From positions 868,001 to 932,000 of the forward strand of contig CAWCTD010000003.1 in NCBI GenBank assembly GCA_963798455.1: a stretch of 64,000 nucleotides of DNA, given 5' to 3'. The position numbers and the translations under genes were made by a program. Positions 23,412 to 31,120 of the stretch are shown in pieces. Origin of the DNA: CAWCTD01 sp963798455. GTDB lineage: Bacteria > Acidobacteriota > Terriglobia > Bryobacterales > Bryobacteraceae. The stretch's first letter is position 1, and each line of letters begins with the position of its first letter. The notes below the pieces were generated by a model, which saw only the letters and a list, made by a program, of their open reading frames with translations, was not told the DNA's origin and searched no databases.

Positions 23412-24521
23412 TTACGCCCTCAGGTAGGGCTTCAACAGATTCAGCGCCTCGCGGACAACCTTCTCACCTTCCGCGGTGAAGGGCCTGCCGCCACGGCCTC
23501 CGCCGCCGCCTTGCGTTCCCGCTCGGCGCGCCGGGGCTTCCGCTCCTCGGCCTGCCGCGCCCGAAGCACCCGTGAACCCCGCGGCCATCGAGGCACCACC
23601 GCGCGTGCGCGTGTTCTTGAAAACCCCGCGCGCCACCAGCACGTACTTCTGCGGCGCACCCACGGCCTGGGTGATGCTGTTGAAACAGAGCACCCGGCCG
23701 AACATATCGAAGGCCTCCGTGTGTTTGCCCGCGAACCACAAATCGAAGGCCTGCGCATAGATGTCGGCCAGATCGACGGTCGGGCAGAAGCCCTGGGCGC
23801 CCAGCAGCAGTTCGTTCATCATCATCCGCACGCCGTTGCCGGTGAACACCTTGACCCCGTCCTGGGTCCGGCCGCGGATCTCCGGGATGCGCGCCAGAGT
23901 ATCGCCGGCTTCGTCCTTGATCTGCCGGAACGTGGGAATCTCCTTGTACATGCGGACGATCAGGTCGACGCTCATCGGGAACGGCTGGCTCTGCACAAAG
24001 AGCGGAAGATCGGTGGCCGTGCCGACCTGCTTGTAGTAGTCAAACAGGGCGTCATTATCAGTCACGTTGGCCGGAGGCAGGGAACAGATGGCGTCCGCGC
24101 CGATCTTGTCCGCATGCTTGACATATTCGAGCACCGTGGGCATATCAGGCCCCTGGACCCCGATGACAATAGCCGTCTTGCCGCCCTTGCCGGCCGCCAC
24201 CATCGCTGCCGCGCCGTCCAGACGCTCCTTTTGCGAGAGGGTGGTCCACTCACTCGCAATCTGCGGCCAGATCACTCCGTGCACGCCTCCGCGGTTCAGG
24301 AACCTGACTTCCGCCGCCAGGCACTCCAGGTCCAGTTCGTTGGCGTCGGTGAAGGGTGATGACCCGATCGGGAAAAGCCCGCTCATCGGCGTGGCGCCCG
24401 GCCGGTCAGCCGCGGCGAGTCTGTTGAGAGCCAGCGCGGAGCCCACTGCGCCTGCACCCAATGCCTTCAGGAATCCGCGCCTGCCGTTGCCCCCGGGCGC
24501 GGTCATGCTTTGGATGAGCAC
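23412..24521 (-). CDS. Tat-signal DapA/dihydrodipicolinate-synthase-family protein
   Basis: 369 aa from GTG 24521 (GGAGGAGGA just upstream; ATG 24506 is an alternative). A twin-arginine signal GRRGFLKALGAGAVGSALAL is present. The body is a DapA-like Class I aldolase barrel: GLFPIGSSPFTDANELDLE, then GVHGVIWPQIASEW, then QIKDEAGD with the probable Schiff-base Lys. A Gly/Ala-rich insert (SMAAGFTGASGAAGRG and RRAGTQGGGGGRGGRP) lies just before the C-terminal helix, absent from normal DapA. Family members cleave or form keto-acids; an exported one is unusual, and it parallels the Tat enolase-superfamily genes. It is followed upstream by a sugar-binding lipoprotein, suggesting sugar-acid metabolism. 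Confidence 0.83.
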   Translation of the reverse strand: MLIQSMTAPGGNGRRGFLKALGAGAVGSALALNRLAAADRPGATPMSGLFPIGSSPFTDANELDLECLAAEVRFLNRGGVHGVIWPQIASEWTTLSQKERLDGAAAMVAAGKGGKTAIVIGVQGPDMPTVLEYVKHADKIGADAICSLPPANVTDNDALFDYYKQVGTATDLPLFVQSQPFPMSVDLIVRMYKEIPTFRQIKDEAGDTLARIPEIRGRTQDGVKVFTGNGVRMMMNELLLGAQGFCPTVDLADIYAQAFDLWFAGKHTEAFDMFGRVLCFNSITQAVGAPQKYVLVARGVFKNTRTRGGASMAAGFTGASGAAGRGAEAPARRAGTQGGGGGRGGRPFTAEGEKVVREALNLLKPYLRA

Positions 24522-24549
24522 AGTCCTCCTCCTTGTCCGATTACTTCTT

Positions 24550-25551
24550 CTACGGCGCCGGCGCGGCAGCCAGGTGCAGGAACGTGTCGACGTTGTCCTG
24601 GGTGATCAGCGTCGCTCCCGTGTCCACGAAGGACGGTATGGGTGAAGAGGGGTCCTGTGCCCAGTTCGCGGCCAGGTTCGGCAGCTTGTTGTGGTACAGG
24701 TCATCCAGCATCTTCAGGCCGACAAAGGCCATGGTGAAGGGTTTTTGGGCGATCGTCCCGGTGATAGTCCCTTTCTTCACGCGATCCAAGGTGTCCTGGT
24801 TCACGTCCATCGCCATGACGGTCTTGCCCTTTATATTGTTCCTGTCAAGCACCTCGGCCACTTCGGCGCCCGCGATTGCCTCCAGGCACACGAACGCGTC
24901 CGCGTTCACTTTTCCCGCCGTCACGATCTCCTTGGCCGCATCGAACGCGACGCTGGGATCGCCCTTCATGTCCACCGTCTGCACGATCTTGATCTGCGGG
25001 TGGCCGGCGAACGCATCCTTGTACCCGCGGAGACGATCGACCAGGTTAGCCTGCCCGGGCATGGTGAAGACTACGACGTTACCCTTGCCCTCCAGCCGCT
25101 TGGCGACCAATTGTCCTCCCATGAGCCCGGCCTTGTAGTTGTCGGTCCCGATGAAAAAGAGCCGGTGGCTCGAAGGCGCATCCGAGTCAAAGGCAATGAC
25201 CGGTATGCCCTGGGCGATGGCCGCGTCGATGTCCCCCTTCATCAATTCCGGGTCGGACGCGGAGATCAGGATGCCAGTAGGCTTCTGCGGCCGAGCCAGC
25301 ACTCTTTGGAATTCTTCGTGCTGCGCCTTCGGGTCGTAGGTGTCGGGCCCGACTACCTCGTACTTGACGGGCAGTTCGGCGGCTGCCTGTTTGAAGCCGT
25401 TGGCGGCAGCCTGCCAATAGGGCAGCTTGATGTTAGTGGCGATCAGGACGTAGTTCTCGGTGGGACCGTGAGGCGACGAGCTGCACCCGGCGAGGCCCAC
25501 CAAGACGGCGCCGAGGCAGAGCAGCAGCAATGTTCTGTTCCGATCAGACAT
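24550..25551 (-). CDS. Sugar ABC transporter substrate-binding lipoprotein (Peripla_BP_4)
   Basis: 333 aa from ATG 25551 (GGGGA six bases upstream; ATG 25563 is also possible). A lipobox LVGLAGC gives a lipid-anchored protein. The fold is the LacI/RbsB type: NYVLIATNIKLPYWQAAANG, then GILISASDPELMKGDIDAAI, then IPVIAFDSDAP, FIGTDNYKAGLMGGQLV and a C-terminal VGLKMLDDLYHNK. Such proteins bind ribose-, galactose- or AI-2-like sugars in the periplasm and pass them to an ABC importer, but no cognate ATPase or permease is next to it. An orphan binding protein may instead serve a sensor or a distant importer. Confidence 0.88.
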   Translation of the reverse strand: MSDRNRTLLLLCLGAVLVGLAGCSSSPHGPTENYVLIATNIKLPYWQAAANGFKQAAAELPVKYEVVGPDTYDPKAQHEEFQRVLARPQKPTGILISASDPELMKGDIDAAIAQGIPVIAFDSDAPSSHRLFFIGTDNYKAGLMGGQLVAKRLEGKGNVVVFTMPGQANLVDRLRGYKDAFAGHPQIKIVQTVDMKGDPSVAFDAAKEIVTAGKVNADAFVCLEAIAGAEVAEVLDRNNIKGKTVMAMDVNQDTLDRVKKGTITGTIAQKPFTMAFVGLKMLDDLYHNKLPNLAANWAQDPSSPIPSFVDTGATLITQDNVDTFLHLAAAPAP

Positions 25552-25644
25552 ATTATTCCCCATGAGCGGAGTATAAAACAGAATGGCGGGAAATGCCCAG
25601 CGGGAACTCCCGCCCCCAGCCCGCGCCGGCGTGGTGACCGGCGC

Positions 25645-27724
25645 CTACTGCCTTGTTTGCAGCGCCGCGTCTATGCTGGCGACGTTCTTGCGGGCGTACT
25701 CCGCTTCGGCCATGTCGCCGTTGATTTTCAGCATGGCGAGGAAATGCTGGCGAGCCGCCGGAAGGCTCTCCACGCTGCCGGTGGCCTGCGCCTTGCGCGC
25801 GTACACCAGGCCGAGCGCGTAGTGTACGTAAGGATCGTCGGGATCGTAGGAGAGCGCCTTCTGGCAGTTCACAATGGCGGCATCGTAGTTGGACAGCTTG
25901 CGCTGGCAGTCGCAGATCCCGAAGTAGGCCAGGCTGCGCAGGTCCTTCCAGATGTCCTGCTGCGCCGCGCGCTTCTTCTTCCCGAACCCCGCCAGGAAGC
26001 CGAGCACGTAGTAGTTCAGCTTGCCCGCCAGCTTGCTGTCGAAATCGCTGAGCCGCAGGTATTCGCTGTATTCGGCCACTCCCTTGTCGTACGCGCCGCT
26101 CATCCGGAGACTCTCGGCCAGCCAGAAGTGCGGCTCGGGATTGTTGGGATTGAGTCGAATCGCCGCGCGCGCCGCTTCGATCGACTGCGGGTACTGATCC
26201 TTCATCCGGAAGGCCTGCGCCAGCAGGTACTGCGCCATCGCGTTGGCGGGATCTCGCTGCGCCACTACGTTCAACTGCCGGATCGCCTCGTCGCTGTCTC
26301 CGATGTCCAGCAGCATGCCCGCGTAGCTGGCGCGCGCCTCCAGGTAGTCCGGATCGATCTCGATCGCCTTCTTGAATGCCTGCTGCGCCTTCTGTTCATC
26401 GAAGAGCGCGTTGTAGGTCCGGCCGAGATACAGCGCCGCCTGGCTGTACTTCGGGTCGGCCGCAAGCGCCTTTTCGAAATTCTCGGCGGCCTTCCTGTAG
26501 TTGTCCTCGTAGCCCTTGTTGTAGAAATCGAGACCTTTCTCGAAGGAGTCCGCGGCCGCCTTGGTGCGCCTTCGCAGGATCAGGATCTTGATGCTGATCG
26601 TCTTCTCCTGGCCGGGGTAGACCATTTCCTCGCGCGGGCCGTCCGGTTCGTAGCCCATCTTGACACCCTGGACGGTATGGCTGCCCGGGGCCAGTCCCGG
26701 CAGGCGCAAGGGCTGGCTCTTGTTCACGACGCCCACGGACTTGCCGTCCAGGAACACTTCCACGCCGTCCATGTTCGATTCGATGATCAGAGCACCGAAC
26801 TTGGGCGGCGGAGGGGTCCCGGTTGCGGCCCTGGTGGGCACGTAGGCCAGCAGCATGTTCGGGTCGAAGCTGCTGCGGTCGGAGGTGGGATTCTGCTTAC
26901 CGTCGGTGGCCTCGCGCACGTTGCGGCGCACGTACTCGGCCAGTTCGTCGGCGGTCACGATGCCGTCGCGGTTCTCGTCGGCTTCGCCCTCCAGCCCGCG
27001 CACGACGTAGTAAGTGAAGATGCCGTGCCCGCCGCCCCAATCCGGGCTCTCAAAGGACCGCTCGCGGTCGCGGCTGGCGGTGAGCGAGAACACCGACCGC
27101 GTCATGTCGATCAGCGAGCGGTTGATGGTCTGAACATCCGCGTCCGGCGTGACCGCCCCGCTGTGGCAGGAATCGGTCAGCAGCACCTTCCACTTCGCCT
27201 TGATCCTGCCGAAGACCGAGCCGAGTGTCGCCATCGGGTAGGCCGTCTTCGAGACCTGGTCCACGACGATGTCGTACGGCGCCAGATACGGTTGGTTCTG
27301 GACGACAAAGCCGTGGCCGGCGAAGTAGACCAGCACACGGTCGTCCTCCTTCGCCACCGAGGGCAGCCACTCCTCCAGCTCGCGCCGCATGTTGGCCAGA
27401 GTCGCCTTGGGCCCGATCAGCGTGTGGACGTTCTCCGCCCGGAAGTTGCCGCCCTCCGGGCTGATCAGGATCGAGTAGATGGCCTCGGCGTCGCGCTCCG
27501 CGTATAGGCAGTTGCTGCCGATCGGTCAGGTTCTTGTACTTCGCGATGCCGATCACCAGGGCGTAGCTGCGGGGAATCTGCACCGCCGCCGGCTTGGCCG
27601 CGGCAGCCGGAGCCGCCGGCGTGACATCCTTCTCGACCTTCAGATCGCGCTCGGCGGGCGGTTGCTGTTGGGCGAAGCACAACCACGCGGCCAGAAGCAC
27701 CAGGGATGGGATCGTTCGTCTCAT
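25645..27724 (-). pseudogene. Caspase-like (peptidase C14) protein with EF-hand-like, PEGA and TPR domains; one frameshift
   Basis: The gene starts at ATG 27724 (signal peptide LVLLAAWLCFAQQQ), reads YALVIGIAKYKNLTDRQQLP and then loses frame near 27505, where one extra base separates LP from YAERDAEAI. The second frame continues to 25645. It contains the caspase dyad His (VYFAGHGF) and Cys (TDSCHSG), an EF-hand-like DENRDGIVTADEL, a PEGA domain (IESNMDGVEVFLDGKSVGV) and about eight TPR units to the C-terminus. Combined length is about 690 aa. Caspase-TPR proteins are predicted secreted regulators or proteases in Acidobacteria. All motifs are intact outside the frameshift, so it may be a sequencing error or a recent mutation. 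Two DUF4384 genes precede it in the same operon. Confidence 0.82.
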
Positions 27725-27728
27725 GGCG

Positions 27729-28409
27729 TCACTTGTGAGCCAGCCGGAACTCGTACACCACGGGTCCCGCCAGGGGGACCGGGGAGGAGACCAGCGAACT
27801 ATCCTCCTTGCGCATGATGATCAGTTCGCGGCTTCTGGCGCCCGCGGCGCTTTTCAGATTCTCGGGCAACTCCTCCGTCTCCGGTATGGCGCGCAAGCCG
27901 GCGCTGGAATCGATGCACAAACCGCGGGCGCGAAAGATGGAGTCGTCGCATCGAGGCAGCAGCGTCTTGGGCGGCTGTTTCTCCTTCGGCAGGGGAGGGA
28001 AGCCCGCATCCCCGCCGGCCAGGGGCAGGGGGCTTACCAGCCAGTACACCACATCGTGCCCCGGCGGTCCGTCGATGCGGAACCAGGCCTCGGTGGCGGG
28101 TATCCTGTACTCTTTGACGGACTCGATCCTGTTCTCGCGGCCCGTCTCCTCACGAGGGAACAGCAGGCTGTACCTGCCGCTCGTCCCGTAGTCCATCACG
28201 TAGAGATAGCCGTCGAAATTGGCGCGAAAACGGAAGCGTACCCGGTCGCCTCGTTCGAAAACGAAGCCCGGGTCTACGGCCTTCCATGCGCCGCCCTCCT
28301 GCCGCTCCAGGGTGATCTCCATCCGCTGCGCGGACTGGGGTTTTGCCCCCGGCTCCTGGGCGGCCAAGGCGCACGCAAGACATAGCACAGCGAAAATGGA
28401 CTTCGTCAT
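27729..28409 (-). CDS. DUF4384-domain secreted protein
   Basis: 226 aa with signal peptide (IFAVLCLACALAAQ). The DUF4384 pattern is clear: FERGDRVRFRFRANFDGYLY followed by VMDYGTSGRYSLLFP and PGHDVVYWLVSPLP. DUF4384 is usually found fused to or next to caspase-like and TPR proteins in bacteria. Here it lies between another DUF4384 gene (ATGA overlap upstream) and the caspase gene (four-base gap downstream), forming a three-gene operon. Conserved function is unknown; the domain looks like a beta-sandwich that may bind ligand or protein at the cell surface. Confidence 0.82.
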   Translation of the reverse strand: MTKSIFAVLCLACALAAQEPGAKPQSAQRMEITLERQEGGAWKAVDPGFVFERGDRVRFRFRANFDGYLYVMDYGTSGRYSLLFPREETGRENRIESVKEYRIPATEAWFRIDGPPGHDVVYWLVSPLPLAGGDAGFPPLPKEKQPPKTLLPRCDDSIFRARGLCIDSSAGLRAIPETEELPENLKSAAGARSRELIIMRKEDSSLVSSPVPLAGPVVYEFRLAHK

Positions 28410-29317
28410 TTGTGGTTGAGCGTCACATCCGCGACTACCCGCGAGTCCGCCGACCGCGCCGGGTTCACCACGTAGACAGCCTTCTCCTTGGCCTGGCCGG
28501 ATGCCGGCGCGGCTGATGTCTCGTCCACCTTCTCGATAATCAGGTCGCGGGCGTAGACCTTTCGCAGTTCGTCCACCATCGGGTCGCCGATGTTCACCAT
28601 GTTCTGAGCAAGCAGGAGCTTGCCCTCCGGCTGTTTGGCCGGCTCGCTGGGCTTCTGTGCGCCGCTGAGAGAGTAGATCAGCCCCTCCAGATCCGGTTCC
28701 GGGCGGCGAGATAGGACGATGAACAGTCTCTCCTCACCGGGCTGCTCGTCGAAGGTGAACACGTAGCCCGACGGTATCTCGTAAGGTTTGCCTTTCTCCA
28801 CCCGGTTATCGCCTTGCGCGATGTCCGCGGAGGGGAACAGCGGTTTCCAGACGCCGCTCGAGCCGCGGTGAATGATATACAGGTACCCGTTCCCATTGGC
28901 CTCCACGCGCAGTCGAATCCTGTCGCCGGAGTGGAAAACCTCGTCGGAACTGACCTCTACCGACTCGGCGCCCTCCCGCTTGAGAATGCTGTAGCGAATA
29001 CCCAGCGGGTAGGTGCTCTCCTCTTTGTAGGAGGCGAGCACTAGGTCGGGGCCCTCGGGTGCGCGGGACGGGGCCGCCGAGCCCGGGGGAGCGGGAGCCG
29101 CTGGTTTTGCCTTCGCCGTCTCGGCGCCGGCCTGCTTCTTGGCCTTGGCAGCCTGCGGCGGGGCGGTCTTCTTCGCCGCGGGCGTCTCGGCCGGCGCGGA
29201 ATAGAAGATCTCCCGCGCGCTCAACTGCCTCTCAGCCTGTGAGCAGGCGGGTCCGGCCGCGAGGACGGACACAACCACCACAGGGCCGAGAAACACCAGG
29301 TATTTCGGGAGGTGCAT
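28406..29317 (-). CDS. DUF4384-domain exported protein with Ala/Pro/Lys-rich linker
   Basis: 303 aa. An export signal (LVFLGPVVVVSVLAAGPACS) is followed by a low-complexity linker of Ala, Lys and Pro (about residues 45-85). Then the DUF4384 domain follows: FHSGDRIRLRVEANGNGYLY, then IIHRGSSGVWKPLFPS, then GEERLFIVLSRRPEPDLE. It is paralogous to the following gene. The C-terminal 90 residues (LLLAQNMVNIGDPMVDELRK to YVVNPARSADSRVVADVTLN) are separate and unassigned. It is the first gene of the caspase/DUF4384 operon. The linker suggests attachment near the cell wall or membrane. Confidence 0.82.
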   Translation of the reverse strand: MHLPKYLVFLGPVVVVSVLAAGPACSQAERQLSAREIFYSAPAETPAAKKTAPPQAAKAKKQAGAETAKAKPAAPAPPGSAAPSRAPEGPDLVLASYKEESTYPLGIRYSILKREGAESVEVSSDEVFHSGDRIRLRVEANGNGYLYIIHRGSSGVWKPLFPSADIAQGDNRVEKGKPYEIPSGYVFTFDEQPGEERLFIVLSRRPEPDLEGLIYSLSGAQKPSEPAKQPEGKLLLAQNMVNIGDPMVDELRKVYARDLIIEKVDETSAAPASGQAKEKAVYVVNPARSADSRVVADVTLNHK

Positions 29318-29416
29318 CGGAAGCCTCCTTGTGTCTCCAGAATACCAGCGGGCGGCTCCAAGCGGAAATAGAATTCTTGGCCCATAATAGATGGGTAAGA
29401 AAAAGGAGGAGCCGCC

Positions 29417-30046
29417 ATGCCACGCTTTCCCCGGGGCGCGCTCGCGCGCCCGGTTCTCTCGCTGCTCTTAGGCTCGCTGCTCGGGCTGTCGCAAAGCAGC
29501 GTCTCCGCCTCGGAACAGCCAGCGCCGGCCAAGCTCAACATCGTGATTGTGGAGGGCGACGGCGCCATCAACAACATCCGGCAACGCACCGCTCGCGAAA
29601 GCATCGTCCAGGTGGAGGACGAGAACCACCGTCCCATCGCCGGTGCGGCCGTTCTCTTCCTGCTGCCTGACAGCGGCGCCAGCGGAACCTGGGCCAACGG
29701 CACCCGCACCCTCCAGGTCATGACTGACAGCCGGGGAAGGGCCATAGCCAAGGGCCTGCGCGTGAACAACATCCAGGGCAAGTTCCAGATCCAGGTTCAG
29801 GCTTCTTACGAAGGGACCACCGCCACGACGACCCTCACGCAGGTCAACTCGGTCATCACCGCCGCGGCTGCCGGCGGCGTTTCCGGGAAGGTGATTGCGA
29901 TCCTCGTCATCGCGGGCGGAGCGGCGGCGGGCGGCGTGATCGCCGCGACGCGCAACGGAGGAGGCGCCCCGAGTCCGACGCCGACGCCTCCCACTCCGAC
30001 AACCATCTCTGCCGGCACGCCCTCGGTCGGCGGGCCGCCTCAGTAG
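29417..30046 (+). CDS. Exported Ig-like protein with C-terminal membrane segment and Pro-rich tail
   Basis: 209 aa; ATG 29417 with AAAGGAGGAG about six bases upstream. An export signal is followed by LNIVIVEGDGAINNIRQRTA and a Big_1/carboxypeptidase-regulatory-like region with VQVEDENHRPIAGAAVLFLL and TDSRGRAIAKGL. A hydrophobic segment (KVIAILVIAGGAAAGGVIAA) near residue 160-180 is followed by a Pro/Thr/Gly tail. This domain plan is common in Acidobacteria exported proteins of unknown function. It is co-directional with the propeller-like and Ig-repeat genes that follow (gap 18 bases) and likely heads that operon. Confidence 0.75.
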   Translation: MPRFPRGALARPVLSLLLGSLLGLSQSSVSASEQPAPAKLNIVIVEGDGAINNIRQRTARESIVQVEDENHRPIAGAAVLFLLPDSGASGTWANGTRTLQVMTDSRGRAIAKGLRVNNIQGKFQIQVQASYEGTTATTTLTQVNSVITAAAAGGVSGKVIAILVIAGGAAAGGVIAATRNGGGAPSPTPTPPTPTTISAGTPSVGGPPQ

Positions 30047-30064
30047 CCAACCAGGAGAAACCTC

Positions 30065-31120
30065 ATGACCAAGACAACGTTCTTTCGGCTCACGGTGGGG
30101 ATGGCTTTGCTCTCCCTGGCTCTCCTCGGCGGACTCCTTGCGCAGGACCAGACGGGCTCGCAGCCGGTCAGCGGGCCGGTGATGGGTTTCGTGGCGGACA
30201 GGTTATCCGGGGTCCGGCCTATCCTGGGGGTTCCGGGTGCGGCCACGCTTGGCTCGCCGGTCCTCTCCAACTCCGGTTTCCGGAGCATAGTGTTCTTCCC
30301 GTCTCGGGATTATGCGCTGGCGGTGCTTTCCCGCGGGAGTCAGGTTGTGCTCCTGCGGAATTTGCGATCCACGCTCGAGGCTGTCGAGCTACAGGTCCAG
30401 CCCGGCGCCGGCCGGCTGGCGATCAGCCCTTCCGGGGACGCGGCGGTTCTCTACTATCCGGAGGCACAGTCGGTGGCGGTACTGACAGGTCTGCCCCAGT
30501 CTCCCGCCGTCTCCTGGAGCGTCGAAGCGGCGAACCTTGCCGGCAGCTTGGCGGCGCTCGCGGTGAGCGATGACGGAGGCGCGGTCCTGATCGGCACCGC
30601 GGGTGAGCCAAGCTCGGTATGGGCGCTCGCGCGGGATGGCAGCAGCAGGTTCCTGTCTTATGTCGCGGCAGTCCCCAGCCTGGCGTTTCTGGCGGGGAGT
30701 CACGATGTCCTCATCGCTGACGGCGCGCTGAGCACGGTGATGCTGGTGCGCGACGCAAACGGGCAGGCGCGGATCACACAGATTGGAGGACAAGCCGAGG
30801 GCGTCTCCAGCCCCGTTGCCGTCGCCGCCACGCCGGACAACCGCCGCGTTTTCGTGGCCAATGCCGAGCCGGCGGGCATCGTGAGCTTGAGCCTGGCAGG
30901 GGAAGGGCCGCTGGCCGTCCCTTGCAGTTGCAGGATCACCGGTCTGGAGCCGCTGGCGGGTGGGGCAGCCTTCCGCTTGAGCGACCCAGGCGAGGGGCCG
31001 ATTTGGCTCCTGGACGCCGCCAGTTCGCCGCCCCGCATCGTCTTTGTGCCCGGCCAGTCGCGCGTCCGGCCCACGCTTCGGCGCTCGCCCCTTCCGGTCC
31101 GCAACGGAGGTGACCGATGA
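30065..31120 (+). CDS. Exported beta-propeller-like protein
   Basis: 351 aa with signal peptide (GMALLSLALLGGLLAQ). Repeated blocks such as RLAISPSGDAAVLYYPEA, LAALAVSDDGGAVLIGT, and VAVAATPDNRRVFVANAEP have the strand pattern of WD40/YVTN-type propellers. No catalytic residues are recognisable. Its last codon overlaps the start of the next gene by four bases (ATGA), so translation is coupled. It likely acts outside the cytoplasm, perhaps as a surface or binding protein. Confidence 0.7.
   Translation: MTKTTFFRLTVGMALLSLALLGGLLAQDQTGSQPVSGPVMGFVADRLSGVRPILGVPGAATLGSPVLSNSGFRSIVFFPSRDYALAVLSRGSQVVLLRNLRSTLEAVELQVQPGAGRLAISPSGDAAVLYYPEAQSVAVLTGLPQSPAVSWSVEAANLAGSLAALAVSDDGGAVLIGTAGEPSSVWALARDGSSRFLSYVAAVPSLAFLAGSHDVLIADGALSTVMLVRDANGQARITQIGGQAEGVSSPVAVAATPDNRRVFVANAEPAGIVSLSLAGEGPLAVPCSCRITGLEPLAGGAAFRLSDPGEGPIWLLDAASSPPRIVFVPGQSRVRPTLRRSPLPVRNGGDR

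Noticed and set aside
24691..27507. Very long plus-strand open frame opposite the caspase and sugar-binding genes
   Set aside because: It spans several minus-strand genes, has Arg/His/Val-rich composition and no domain. It is a high-GC shadow.
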